Origin: Bryobacterales bacterium
GTDB lineage: Bacteria; Acidobacteriota; Terriglobia; Bryobacterales; Bryobacteraceae
NCBI GenBank assembly: GCA_003164035.1
Contig: PLRS01000056.1
Coordinates: 62,001 to 126,000, forward strand
Length of the DNA stretch: 64,000 nucleotides
Reading direction: 5' to 3'
Notes under the pieces: model-generated
Seen by the model: only the letters and a program-made list of their open reading frames with translations
Databases searched by the model: none
Told to the model about the DNA's origin: nothing
Made by a program: the position numbers and the translations under genes
Part shown: positions 33,846-43,070 of the stretch, in pieces
Layout of the letters: the number at the start of each line of letters is the position of its first letter
Numbering within the stretch: the stretch's first letter is position 1

Positions 33846-34451
33846 TCAGCGCTGGCGGTCGGAAACCTCGAAGCCGTATTCGCGCAGTAATTGGCCGCCG
33901 GGCGCGTACAGCCGGATATAATACGAGCCGGCTCGCAACGCCGGAACCGTGGCCGCTCCGGGTGCGGCATCGACCCGAGACACGGAAGTACCCCAGCGGT
34001 CTACAATCTCCAACTCGTAGGACGGAAGATCGGGCAGGCCCAGCAGATCGAAATGAAGGACAAGTTCCCGCGCTGCCGGCGCCCATGCTTCCGCAGCCGC
34101 GCCCCGGTACGCTTCCAGGGTGACGATCGCAGGTTGTCCGGCCGGTTGGGCCAGATGCCTCACGGCCGTTCCCGCCACTAACAGAAGCCCAGCGGCGAGG
34201 GTGGCGAAAACGGGCAAACGAGTTCGCCAAACGTAGCGCCACGGGGCGTTTTCTCTCACGTGCTCGGAACCGGCCCCCCGCAGGGCCTTGATAAAAGCAT
34301 CGTTCTGCGTCAGGCGCTCCTGGCAGGAGACGCAGAGGAGAAGGTGCTCTTCGAAGTCCGCGATCTCCTCCTCGGGCATCACGCCCAAGGCATAGTCGTC
34401 CATAGCCGTTTCATCGAGGTGACAAATCACCACAAAACTACCTCCATCCAC
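33846..34451 (-). CDS. Anti-sigma factor-like zinc-finger membrane protein
   Basis: The 201-residue product has an N-terminal zinc-binding anti-sigma module: His11 (CHLDE), then HLLLCVSCQERLT, giving the H-x3-C-x2-C type pattern. One membrane helix (FATLAAGLLLVAGTAV) follows at ~80-98, then a periplasmic beta-rich domain (YELEIVDRWGTSVSRVD, AGSYYIRLYAPGGQLL). It lies about 100 bases after the sigma factor gene, so it probably inhibits that factor. Confidence 0.8.
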   Translation of the reverse strand: MDGGSFVVICHLDETAMDDYALGVMPEEEIADFEEHLLLCVSCQERLTQNDAFIKALRGAGSEHVRENAPWRYVWRTRLPVFATLAAGLLLVAGTAVRHLAQPAGQPAIVTLEAYRGAAAEAWAPAARELVLHFDLLGLPDLPSYELEIVDRWGTSVSRVDAAPGAATVPALRAGSYYIRLYAPGGQLLREYGFEVSDRQR

Positions 34452-34553
34452 CGTTTCACGCCGGCTCTTGGCCAGCTTGTGAACTATTTAATCGACCTCT
34501 TTGGGTCTTTCACTGGCTAAGTGCGCGTCCGGCAAGAAGATTCTCAACGATAT

Positions 34554-35198
34554 TTAGGCTCCGCGCTTTCGGAAAAGTCCCAGGCGCTGGGTGAGGCTGG
34601 CCCTTCCGAGAGTGCCGAAGCGGGCTTTGGCTCGCGATTTGATCAGGCGAAACTGAGTGCTGCTCAGCCTCAACTCCTCGCAAATCTGCTCCTGTGGTTG
34701 TTCCTTCAAATAGAAGCGGATCAGCACTTCGCGGTCGCGTTCGGGTATGCTCCGCAAGATCCGCATGGCCAGATCCAGGTTTTGCCGTTCGATGGCGATG
34801 TGTTCCGGATCGGGCTGCCGGTCGCGCACCACCGTTCCCACTTCCAGACTCGCCTGGTTGCGCCTTGCCTGGACCGCCGCGTCGATATGGATGGCCACCT
34901 GGCGGCGCACAATCGTCCGGACGTACCCCATGAGGCGCTCCGGTTGCCGCAATTCGCCTTTTTGGATGGCCTGGGTGATGATCAGAAAGACATCATGGAC
35001 CTTGTCGTCCAAATCCTGAGATCCGAGCTGGCGGCAAAGGTAAAAGCGGATGCCTTTGGAAAAAACGCGGTACAAGTCCGCCAGCGCCTCCTGATCGCCG
35101 TTTTGAATCCGGGCAACTAACTCCGCCCAGGAATGGGAGAGCGATTCGGGATCGTCACGATCATCCGATTTCGGCTGAAATAAGGTTTCAGAAATCAT
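34554..35198 (-). CDS. ECF-type RNA polymerase sigma factor
   Basis: The 214-residue product has region 2 (ALADLYRVFSKGIRFYLC, DLDDKVHDVFLIITQAIQ, LMGYVRTIVRRQVAIHI) and region 4 (LRSIPERDREVLIRFYLKEQ, QEQICEELRLSSTQFRLIKS, the DNA-binding HTH). ATG 35198 is preferred over the adjacent TTG. It lies between the CHAT protein gene and the anti-sigma gene, as in many acidobacterial loci. Confidence 0.88.
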   Translation of the reverse strand: MISETLFQPKSDDRDDPESLSHSWAELVARIQNGDQEALADLYRVFSKGIRFYLCRQLGSQDLDDKVHDVFLIITQAIQKGELRQPERLMGYVRTIVRRQVAIHIDAAVQARRNQASLEVGTVVRDRQPDPEHIAIERQNLDLAMRILRSIPERDREVLIRFYLKEQPQEQICEELRLSSTQFRLIKSRAKARFGTLGRASLTQRLGLFRKRGA

Positions 35199-35226
35199 CA
35201 ACGCGCTCCAGTCTTCCGGCTAAACT

Positions 35227-37695
35227 TCATGGGTTTCCAACAACGAAATAAGCGCCCCAATATTGCGGACGCGCGCGCCAGCCCCCGGTACGGATCATTT
35301 GTAACTGCGCCGAGCGAAGCGCCTCGGCGGGGTCGAGTCTGCCCTGCTCCCGCAAAGCACGGTAAAAGGCGCTGAATAACGTTCCGTTTTCGTCGCGGGT
35401 AGCCCAATGGCTGCCAATGACGCTGCGAGCACCCGCCAGGATCCAGGCACGGGTCAGTCCCAACATTCCCGCTCCGCGGAAAACCGGACCCTGGGCGGAG
35501 TGGCACCCGCTCAACACGACCAGATCCACCGGCACGCGCCAGTGGGCGATCTCGGGCGGACCGATCAACTGGACCTTTCCCTGGCTGTCGAGACTGAGCG
35601 CGATCATGCCGTCGCGGGAATCGACCGCCTGCAGAAAATGGGTGGCGAAATGCAGAATGGCGGGATGGAGGGGCAACCGGGCCAGCAGACCTTCGCGGGT
35701 CGCCGCCAAGCCGGTGAGGATAACCGAATCGCCTCGCCATGCCCGGGCGCAGGCCGTCAGTTCCTCCCCGGCTCCAACCAGCCGCGGCAGGGACAGGGCG
35801 GCGGGAGCTTCGGCTTTACTGGCGCCGAACAGGGTGAACGCCGTCGCGGGTGTACGGACGGTGCGCGGCTGCGCCTGCCGCTCATCGGCCTGGTTATAGA
35901 TCGGATCGCCGATTCCCAGGAAAGGCCCGGCGTCTCGAAATTGGTGGGAAGGCGGCCGATCCATCCAAACCCCGGCGCCCGCCACGACTATGGTGTTGTG
36001 AACCTCAACAAGATAGGTCGGGACTGGGTTCGGACGTTCCACCAACGCGCCAATCGGAACATCGGACAAGGCCGGATCGAGCGCGAGCACCCAGCGCCGG
36101 ACCCGCTGGAAACGGGGTTTGAGCGAGCTGAAAAGAGTTTGATAGAGGCGGGCGCCGGCGATGTCGGCCTCATCGGCACCGGTCGCGATCGCCCGGGTCG
36201 CGGCGGCAGCCTGTTCTTTGATCGTCTTGGACCCTGGTAACCGGTCGATGGTCAGTCCGGACCGGTCGATCGCCCACCGCCACGATACCGAGTCTCCCAG
36301 CGTAAAGCTGACCCAGGCGGTATCGGCTCCCAGCCGGGATTGCAAGCGAGGGAAGAGGCTCCCGGTCCGTGCCTCGACCGCCGGCGCGGCGGCGGCTTCA
36401 ATGCGCACCAGCTCGGCGCGCAGGGCTGCCGCGTCTTCGGCCGCGCCGGCACCTCCAGCCAGAGCCCGGGATTCCGCGTCCTCCAACCGGGCGACGGTTT
36501 CCCAATACGGTGCGGGCAGCGGAGACGAGTTCGCATCCGCCAACAGCGACCGCAGGCTATTGGCCCGATTCTCTTCGGAGGCTTCAAAGGTCTCGCGCAC
36601 CAAAGCCGGATCGCGGGTCAACTCGTAAACCCGGTTGCCGGCTTCGATGAATGCGGTATAAGTCTGATCCAGAAGGTCTTCGGCGCCAATGCGCGCGGAA
36701 TCCTCGCCTGGGGCCTGCCATCGCCAAACGCGGGCGAGCCGGAGGGCAACGCGCAAATCGGCGAGCGCTTCGAGGTTCCTGCCCTGCCGCAATCGAACCC
36801 GTCCTCGCATCTCATAGGCATTCCAATCCGGTTTGAGCTCGATGGCGCGGGTGAGGAGCATGGCGGCAGCGTCCAGATCGCCTTGCTCCAGCCGTAAGCG
36901 CCCCAGGCTTCGGTAAGAGGCGTCCAGCGGCAGACGGTTGAGTTTGCGGATGCGGAAGGCTTCCAGTTGCGCCCGCTCGGCGCCAGCCAGGTCGCTCCCC
37001 AAAAGCAACGCATCGCCCATCCAAGTCCAGGCTTTGGCCACCAGGTCGAGATCGCCGTTGCGGTCGGCGCCGTCGATACCCTCCCCAAATAATTCCAGGG
37101 CTTCCGGCAGGCGGCCTTCCCGGCCCCGCAGGAGGGCCAGTTGCACTTTGAGTACCGGCAGATATAATCGCCTATCGCGACCTGAAAGTCTCTTAACGCT
37201 GGATTCAAGCCATCCGGTGGCCGCCCTTAACTCGCCTAATTCGGCATAAAGGGAAGAAATATTGACATCGAGGGCGGCCGCGGTGGAAGAATCACCCGAC
37301 AATTCGCTCCGGCGCCGTGCGTCCAGGAAGGAACTGAGAGCCGAGCGAAACTGGCGCAAGGCAAACTGGCAGGAGCCCACGTTGCCGATCGCGCGTGCCG
37401 CCAGGCGCTCATCGCCGGCCGCTATGGCGGTCCGCACCGCGGCTCGAAACTGTTGAGCCGCTTCCAGATAGCGATGATGCAGGTATAACTCGCCCCCCGG
37501 ACGCAGTAATTCGCTCTGCTCCCCGGTAGATTTGTGCCGCGGCCCGACTGCCGGGACAAATACTTCCCACGACGACCGGCGTACGGAATCGCCTACCGTG
37601 CCGGTGACAAGGAGCAATAGCAGGCAGCCCGCCGATACTTTCGTTCCGGTTCGAACTCCTGCTTTCGCGTACCATTCAAACTTGAGACCTAGCAA
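35227..37695 (-). CDS. CHAT-domain protease-like protein with N-terminal TPRs
   Basis: The 822-residue product has an N-terminal hydrophobic segment (VSAGCLLLLLVTGTVG), TPR-like repeats in ~60-380, and a C-terminal CHAT domain (~500-820). The caspase-like dyad is present: His686 in ILHFATHFLQ and Cys731 in LSGCHSAQGP. The end has GTLFSAFYRALREQGRLDPA and YWGAYFVVGNP, as usual for CHAT. The start is TTG 37695 and is uncertain. The hydrophobic segment suggests it is exported or anchored. It precedes a sigma factor and an anti-sigma gene; proteolysis of a partner is possible but not shown. Confidence 0.85.
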   Translation of the reverse strand: MLGLKFEWYAKAGVRTGTKVSAGCLLLLLVTGTVGDSVRRSSWEVFVPAVGPRHKSTGEQSELLRPGGELYLHHRYLEAAQQFRAAVRTAIAAGDERLAARAIGNVGSCQFALRQFRSALSSFLDARRRSELSGDSSTAAALDVNISSLYAELGELRAATGWLESSVKRLSGRDRRLYLPVLKVQLALLRGREGRLPEALELFGEGIDGADRNGDLDLVAKAWTWMGDALLLGSDLAGAERAQLEAFRIRKLNRLPLDASYRSLGRLRLEQGDLDAAAMLLTRAIELKPDWNAYEMRGRVRLRQGRNLEALADLRVALRLARVWRWQAPGEDSARIGAEDLLDQTYTAFIEAGNRVYELTRDPALVRETFEASEENRANSLRSLLADANSSPLPAPYWETVARLEDAESRALAGGAGAAEDAAALRAELVRIEAAAAPAVEARTGSLFPRLQSRLGADTAWVSFTLGDSVSWRWAIDRSGLTIDRLPGSKTIKEQAAAATRAIATGADEADIAGARLYQTLFSSLKPRFQRVRRWVLALDPALSDVPIGALVERPNPVPTYLVEVHNTIVVAGAGVWMDRPPSHQFRDAGPFLGIGDPIYNQADERQAQPRTVRTPATAFTLFGASKAEAPAALSLPRLVGAGEELTACARAWRGDSVILTGLAATREGLLARLPLHPAILHFATHFLQAVDSRDGMIALSLDSQGKVQLIGPPEIAHWRVPVDLVVLSGCHSAQGPVFRGAGMLGLTRAWILAGARSVIGSHWATRDENGTLFSAFYRALREQGRLDPAEALRSAQLQMIRTGGWRARPQYWGAYFVVGNP

Positions 37696-38415
37696 GACAG
37701 ATCCACTCGGGCGTTCCCGCTAAGGGAAACACCCAAGTGAATCATATCAGGATTTGGCTTTGAATTGGCAACTCGATTTTAAAGTTTTCTTTTTGTTGAT
37801 AACGTTAGTGTTTGTAGGTCGATCAGGCCGTTGGGGGCGGTCGATATTTGTGCTCCGGAGAAGACAATGATGATCGGATCATCCGTCAAATCTTAGTCAT
37901 TTCGGACCATGAAGCTGGCGTCGCCGATCGCGTCGTTCGGTCTCCTCGCGCTGCCCGTCGAGCGGTAGGAATTCCTTGACGCTGACGCGGCTAACTAACT
38001 GATTTCAACTAAGAAAGTATTACCATTCTAATTACGAACAAAGGATAGTGGCACCTGCGCCTAAGGTGCAGCGGGTCTTCCGGCAGCGGTCCTGCGGAGG
38101 CTCTTATCGGGACTGCGTGCGGAACCTTAGAATGGCTCAGGGCCACGACATTTTCGTCCGCGGATGTTTGTTAGGCGGCGATTCTAATGAGCCGCGACAT
38201 TTCCGTTCGAAAATGTTGTTAGATTAGGGCTTTATTCGGCTCAGGCGGTTGTGGAAAAGGCGAGCAAAAATACTATCCGCACCCGGAGCGGAGCCCGAGA
38301 CAAGGTGGCGGCGAGCGCCGTTCCGCCAACCCAGGCGCAGGACGCATCACCCGTTCACCCGCGGCGCCAGAGCGATATCGAGTACAATTAAGGTTATCTG
38401 GAGATTCTTCCCCAC
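37696..38415. other. 720-base intergenic region with small palindromes
   Basis: No gene is supported and base composition is more AT-rich than the surroundings. Near the CHAT start lies GGGCGTTCCC-GCTAA-GGGAAACACCC (37708-37733), an imperfect hairpin. A near-perfect operator-like palindrome GATGATC-G-GATCATC sits at 37869-37883, a hairpin GCACCT-AGGTGC at 38050-38068, and a repeated motif at 38142-38222. Promoters for the CHAT and S55 genes must lie here. Confidence 0.5.
38142..38222. repeat. Two-copy direct repeat containing a hairpin
   Basis: GCCACGACATTTTCGTCCGC (38142 on, 33 bases) and GCCGCGACATTTCCGTTCGA (38191 on, 32 bases) are diverged direct repeats, each ending TTGTTAG and each with an ACAT...ATGT inverted repeat. 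They lie about 200 bases before the S55-type gene. Confidence 0.55.
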
Positions 38416-40278
38416 ATGAAATATCTTTCCGCCGCGATTCTTTTCGGATTCGCGGTTTCCGCGCTCGCCTCCGATTCGCTTCCCGCGCCGCCCAAGGCCG
38501 GCAAAGTCGCGATCATGCGGCTCGACGACGTCAAACCAGGCATGAAGGGCGTAGCCTGGACGGTTTTCGAAGGCGCCAGGCCCGAGGCTGTGCCGATCGA
38601 AATTATCGGGCGTCTGAAGGACCAGTGGGGACCGAAGCAGGACATTCTGGTGGCCAAGATGCTCGGGAAGGCGATCCGCACCAATGTGGCCGCCGGCATG
38701 AGCGGCAGCCCGGTGTACATCGACGGCAAGCTGGTGGGCGCGGTGGCGCTGCGGCTGAGCGTGTTCTCGCCCGACGCCATTTGCGGCATCACGCCGATCG
38801 AGGAAATGCTGGAAATCAACGATATCGACGCCTCGCGTCCGGAGGAGTCGCGCAGCCCGGCCAAATTGGTCGCGGCCGGCTCCGGCGCCGGCCAAAATCC
38901 GGGCGGTCTCGTCGGCCAATTGGTGGCCGCGGGCGCTTCGGCGGGGCTACCGATCGAGTCGCAAAGCATGGTGCCAATCGAATCGCCGCTGCTATTTTCG
39001 GGTTTTTCACAGAGCACCCTCGCGCAGTTCGGCCCGTTATTGCGCGAGTTGGGCATTGCCGCGGTCGAGGTGGGCGGGGCGGGCGCGGATCTCAAAGGCA
39101 GCCAACCGGCGCCGGGTTGGGAACATTCGCTTAATCCAGGAGAAGCCGTTGCCGGCGTGCTGGTGGATGGCGATAAGAGCATCACGGGATTGGGCACGGT
39201 GACCTATAACGACGGCAAACGCGTGCTGGCTTTCGGCCACCCGTTTTTCAATCTGGGGCCGATCGACATGCCGATGGCGAAGGGCGAAGTGCTGATGACT
39301 TTGGCTTCGTCCTACCAGCCGAGCAAGCTGGCCAACGCCACCGAAATCGTGGGCGCGCTGCACCAGGACCGGCACAGCGGCATCGAGGGGCAACTGGGCG
39401 CGACGTCGCCCATGATTCCGGTGGAGATGAAGGTGCGCGCGCTCGACGACAAGGGCCAGCCCGAGCGTGAGAAGGACTTTCACTTCCACATTTTCGTGCA
39501 CCAGAAGTGGACGCCCTACCTGATGATGCTGACGCTTTATTCCTCGCTGTCGGAATTGAACGAATTCGCCGACGAGGCCACCTACCGGCTGAGCGGCAAC
39601 GTGGAAATGAGCGGCAATCAGCGCATCGCCCTTTCCACCATGCAGGCTTCGGGCGAAATGCCCATGCCGGCTCCTATGCTACTGGCCGGCTGGTTCGGCG
39701 ACAAATTCAGCCGGCTATACCTCAACAACGTGGCGACGCCGGAAGTGAAGCGGGTAAATATAACCGTGGAGCTGCTGCCGGAGCGGCGCGTGGCGGCGAT
39801 CGAGAACGCCTGGGCCGAGCGAACCGAGGTGGAAGCCGGCGATCGGGTGGCGGTGAAGGTTTTCCTTCGCCCCTATCGCGGCGAGCCGCTCGAGCGCGAC
39901 CTGACTGTCCGCATTCCGGAGGCGCTGCCCAAGGGCGACCACCGGATCCTGCTAAGCGACGCCGATACCCTGAACCGCATGCAGAGCATCGCCGGCATGA
40001 TGAATCGCTTCATCGACGTATCCCAGACCGTGTCGCTGCTCAACCAGGAGCGTTCCAACAACAAGTTATACGTGTCGCTGGTGGAATCGGCGCCGACGGC
40101 TTATGACAACGATAAGACGCTGCCCGCGCTGCCTGGATCCATATTGAACGTGATGCAGGCGAGCCGGGGCGCCAATCGTCCGCTGGTGACTTCACCGGAA
40201 ACGGCGACCGAACAGGCGGCGCTGCCGTTCGATTATGTGGTGACCGGCAGCTATTCGCTGCGCATCCATGTGAAGTGA
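38416..40278 (+). CDS. Secreted SpoIVB/S55-type peptidase domain protein
   Basis: The 620-residue product has a signal peptide (MKYLSAAILFGFAVSALAS). The S55-like domain opens with LDDVKPGMKGVAWTVFEG and has the catalytic-Ser motif AAGMSGSPVYIDGKLVGAV (Ser98), and FGHPFFNLGPIDMPMAKGEV further on. The rest (~330-620) is beta-rich. This long form is widespread in Acidobacteria; whether it cleaves proteins there is not known. Probably periplasmic. It is 72 bases before the propeller gene and likely co-transcribed. Confidence 0.82.
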   Translation: MKYLSAAILFGFAVSALASDSLPAPPKAGKVAIMRLDDVKPGMKGVAWTVFEGARPEAVPIEIIGRLKDQWGPKQDILVAKMLGKAIRTNVAAGMSGSPVYIDGKLVGAVALRLSVFSPDAICGITPIEEMLEINDIDASRPEESRSPAKLVAAGSGAGQNPGGLVGQLVAAGASAGLPIESQSMVPIESPLLFSGFSQSTLAQFGPLLRELGIAAVEVGGAGADLKGSQPAPGWEHSLNPGEAVAGVLVDGDKSITGLGTVTYNDGKRVLAFGHPFFNLGPIDMPMAKGEVLMTLASSYQPSKLANATEIVGALHQDRHSGIEGQLGATSPMIPVEMKVRALDDKGQPEREKDFHFHIFVHQKWTPYLMMLTLYSSLSELNEFADEATYRLSGNVEMSGNQRIALSTMQASGEMPMPAPMLLAGWFGDKFSRLYLNNVATPEVKRVNITVELLPERRVAAIENAWAERTEVEAGDRVAVKVFLRPYRGEPLERDLTVRIPEALPKGDHRILLSDADTLNRMQSIAGMMNRFIDVSQTVSLLNQERSNNKLYVSLVESAPTAYDNDKTLPALPGSILNVMQASRGANRPLVTSPETATEQAALPFDYVVTGSYSLRIHVK

Positions 40279-40350
40279 ATCGTGAAAACAATCTGCCGGC
40301 CCGCATAACCCCTGAAACGACCGCGGCGGAATACAGGCAACCGAAAACCA

Positions 40351-42552
40351 ATGAACATTTCTCTCTTGGCGCGGCGGACCGCGCTGGCGGCGCTGGCCGC
40401 GGCGGTGCTGGCCGCGGGCGATACGCGCATCTGGTCGGAGAGCGAATACTCCGATTTCGAAAAAGGCAACCTGAAGAACCTCTCGCTCGCGAGCGACGGC
40501 CGTTTGACGGTGGCGCCGCGAACGAGCGAGTTGTTCGATACCAACCTGCCCTACCTATGGGCGCTGGCGCGCGACTCCCAGGGCAACCTTTACGCGGGCG
40601 GAGGACCGGGAGCCAAGCTTCACCGGATCCCGTCCGGGTCGAATGCCGGAAAGGGCAAGATGGTGGCGGAGTTGGACGGACTGGCGATACAGGCCATCGC
40701 CATCGATGCCAAGGACCGCGTCTACGCCGCGACGTCGCCCGATGGCAAGGTGTACCGCATCGCCCGCAACGGCAAGCCGGAGGTGTTTTACGATCCCAAG
40801 ACGAAGTACATCTGGGCGCTGGTATTTGACGGCCGGGGGAACCTTTACGTGGCGACCGGCGATTCCGGGCAGATCCACCGCGTAACGCCGGACGGCAAGG
40901 GGGCCGTGTGGTACGCCGGCGGCGAAGCCCACGTGCGGTCGTTGGCGGTGGACCGCGCGGGCAATATCCTGGCCGGCACCGATCCGGGAGGCCTCGTGAT
41001 CCGGGTTTCGCCGTCCGGGCAGGGTTTTGTGCTGTACCAGATGGCCAAGCCGGAGGTGACGGCCCTGGCCGTGGCCGCGGATGGAGCGATTTACGCGGCC
41101 GGGGCGGGGACGAGGCCGGCCACGGCTCTGCCCGCGCCAACGATCCAGCCATCGGTTGCGGCGCCGCCGGCCAGCGCGCCCGGTAGCCCTGGCGGCGCGG
41201 CCGGCCCAGCTCGGGTGGCTACCGTGCCGACGGCCCCGATGAGCCCCGCCGCGAGTGTGAGCGGGGGCAGCGAGGTTTATCGCATTGAAGGCGACGGCAG
41301 CCCCACGCGGCTTTGGTCCAATCCTCAGGAGGTGGTTTACGCCATAGCATTCGATGGCGCCGGCCGCGCCATCCTGGGCACGGGCAACCACGGACGCTTG
41401 TATCGCATCGAAACACCTTATATATACACCTCGCTGGTGAGCTTCCCGGCCACCCAGATCACCGCGCTGGCGTCCGGGCCAAAAGGCGAGCTGTTCGCCG
41501 TGACGGGCAACGTCGGCAAGGTGGAACGGATCGGTCCGGAACTGGAGGAGGAGGGCACGCTCGAAAGCGACGTCTTCGACGCCGGCATGTTCACCCTTTG
41601 GGGCCGGCTGAGCTTCGACGGCACGTTGCATGGCGGCCATATTTCGCTCGCCGCCCGCAGCGGCAACCTGGACCAGCCGGAGCGGGACTGGAGCGGGTGG
41701 TCGGCGCCCATCGACGATTCGAAAGGCGCGCGCCTGACGTTGCCGGCGGCGCGATTCGTGCAGTGGAAAGCCACCCTTTCCGGACCGGCGGAACTTGAAT
41801 CGGTGGACCTGGCTTACCTGTCCAAGAACCAGGCACCGCGCCTGGAGGAAATCGAGATCACGCCGCCCAACTACAAGTTTCCGGCCAGCTCGGGTGGGCT
41901 CACCTCCTCGCCCAGCACGCTGAGCCTTCCTCCGCTGGGCCGCCACCTGGCGCAAGCCGCGCCGTCCTTCAGCCTGGAGGCGACCCCCACCAGTACGCCG
42001 GCCATGCAAGCCGCCAAGGGCGCCATCGGCGCGCGCTGGCTGGCTTGGGACCCGAATGGCGACGCGCTGATCTACAAAATCGAGATCCGCGGCGTCAAAG
42101 AAACCGAGTGGGAGCCTTTGAAGGATAAGATCGCGGATAAGTACTTTACCTGGGATTCGACGGCCTTTCCGGACGGCGAATACCGCTTGCGGGTGACCGC
42201 TTCCGATGCGCCAGGGAATCCACCTTCCGAGGCCCTGACCGCCAGCCTCGAAAGCGACCGCTTCCTGATCGATAATACGGCGCCCAAAATCACCAACCTG
42301 ACTGGAACCCGCGCGGGCGGCGGCCTGGAAGTCCGCTGGCACGCCGCCGACGCTCTGAACAACGTCACCCAAGCCGAATATTCGCTGGATGGCGGCGATT
42401 GGACCGTGGCGCCGCCGGTGACCAAGCTCTCCGATTCGCTGGCGCTCGACTATGAACTGACTCTGACTGCCGGCCCCGGCGAGCACACTGTCGCCATTCG
42501 CGTCACCGACGATTTCGACAATCAGGCAGTGGAAAAAGTGGTGGTGCGGTAA
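40351..42552 (+). CDS. Secreted beta-propeller protein with Ig-like C-terminal domain
   Basis: The 733-residue product has a signal peptide (~1-22) and NHL/SMP30-like propeller blades in ~60-380 (SQGNLYAGGGPGAKLHRI, AKDRVYAATSPDGKVYRI, GRGNLYVATGDSGQIHRV, RAGNILAGTDPGGLVIRV). A Pro/Ala insert lies near 255-300, a carbohydrate-binding-like beta domain around 400-490, and an Ig/FN3-like end (SLDYELTLTAGPGEH type). Function unknown; a structural or ligand-binding periplasmic role fits. The last ~30 codons recur, diverged and broken, at 43071-43164. Confidence 0.78.
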   Translation: MNISLLARRTALAALAAAVLAAGDTRIWSESEYSDFEKGNLKNLSLASDGRLTVAPRTSELFDTNLPYLWALARDSQGNLYAGGGPGAKLHRIPSGSNAGKGKMVAELDGLAIQAIAIDAKDRVYAATSPDGKVYRIARNGKPEVFYDPKTKYIWALVFDGRGNLYVATGDSGQIHRVTPDGKGAVWYAGGEAHVRSLAVDRAGNILAGTDPGGLVIRVSPSGQGFVLYQMAKPEVTALAVAADGAIYAAGAGTRPATALPAPTIQPSVAAPPASAPGSPGGAAGPARVATVPTAPMSPAASVSGGSEVYRIEGDGSPTRLWSNPQEVVYAIAFDGAGRAILGTGNHGRLYRIETPYIYTSLVSFPATQITALASGPKGELFAVTGNVGKVERIGPELEEEGTLESDVFDAGMFTLWGRLSFDGTLHGGHISLAARSGNLDQPERDWSGWSAPIDDSKGARLTLPAARFVQWKATLSGPAELESVDLAYLSKNQAPRLEEIEITPPNYKFPASSGGLTSSPSTLSLPPLGRHLAQAAPSFSLEATPTSTPAMQAAKGAIGARWLAWDPNGDALIYKIEIRGVKETEWEPLKDKIADKYFTWDSTAFPDGEYRLRVTASDAPGNPPSEALTASLESDRFLIDNTAPKITNLTGTRAGGGLEVRWHAADALNNVTQAEYSLDGGDWTVAPPVTKLSDSLALDYELTLTAGPGEHTVAIRVTDDFDNQAVEKVVVR

Positions 42553-42592
42553 AGGCCGAGGATGCTGTCCAGCAGCGAGGTACGATGAGCTT

Positions 42593-42805
42593 ATGGATAT
42601 TGGAGAGATCCAGCACGCGATCGAGGCGCTGTCACCCGAACAACAAATGACCCTCTTGGACTGGCTTACCGAGCGAGACCGGCGGGAATGGGACGCCCAG
42701 ATCGAACGCGGCTTCTCGCCCGGCGGCGCCGGCATGTACCTTCTCGATCGGGTTAGGGCTCAGGTTCGCGGAGGCGAATCCGTGTCGATGGATAAGGGCC
42801 GGTAG
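42593..42805 (+). CDS. Antitoxin-like small protein
   Basis: The 70-residue product (MDIGEIQHAIEALSPEQQMT, then LLDWLTERDRREWDAQIERG) resembles the short antitoxins that precede RelE/ParE-like toxin genes: a helical N-terminus and a WDAQIERDF-like C-terminal part. Its stop directly abuts the next start. The expected toxin appears to be truncated, so this is probably an orphan antitoxin. Confidence 0.6.
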   Translation: MDIGEIQHAIEALSPEQQMTLLDWLTERDRREWDAQIERGFSPGGAGMYLLDRVRAQVRGGESVSMDKGR

Positions 42806-43069
42806 GTGGGGTTCCGGTCTTTCGCCCTGCCCGAGTTTTGGAAATGCTTTAGCAACGGCGAAGCCCACGTGCTGACAAAGGAGAAACTGCGGGAGCGGAT
42901 AGCGGCGTCCAGGAAGGCGCCGGAGCCGACCGTGGCGCTGCGGATTCCCGAAGATCTGGCGTTGGCCCGAAAGCAGGCTGAGCGGAAAGGCCTACCTTAC
43001 CAGACCTACATCAAATCGCTATTGCACGAAACCCTCACCGAGCGAGAGAAGCGAAAGGCGGGGTGGTAG
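42806..43069 (+). CDS. CopG-like antitoxin joined to a toxin N-terminal remnant
   Basis: The frame starts with GTG and gives FRSFALPEFWKCF, the typical start of a RelE/ParE-like toxin. It then switches to a complete CopG-family antitoxin: VLTKEKLRERIAASRKAPEP, VALRIPEDLALARKQAERKG and LPYQTYIKSLLHETL. I read this as a deletion that removed most of a toxin and a following gene start. The antitoxin itself may start at GTG 42869. The CopG part looks intact with its RHH fold. Confidence 0.6.
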   Translation: MGFRSFALPEFWKCFSNGEAHVLTKEKLRERIAASRKAPEPTVALRIPEDLALARKQAERKGLPYQTYIKSLLHETLTEREKRKAGW

Positions 43070-43070
43070 G

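Noticed and set aside
37708-37745. ECF sigma promoter (GGAAC...GTC) before the CHAT gene
   Set aside because: Spacing between the two boxes is about three bases too short.
40555-42735. 726-codon minus-strand frame
   Set aside because: Antisense to the propeller gene, whose signal peptide and blade repeats are clear.
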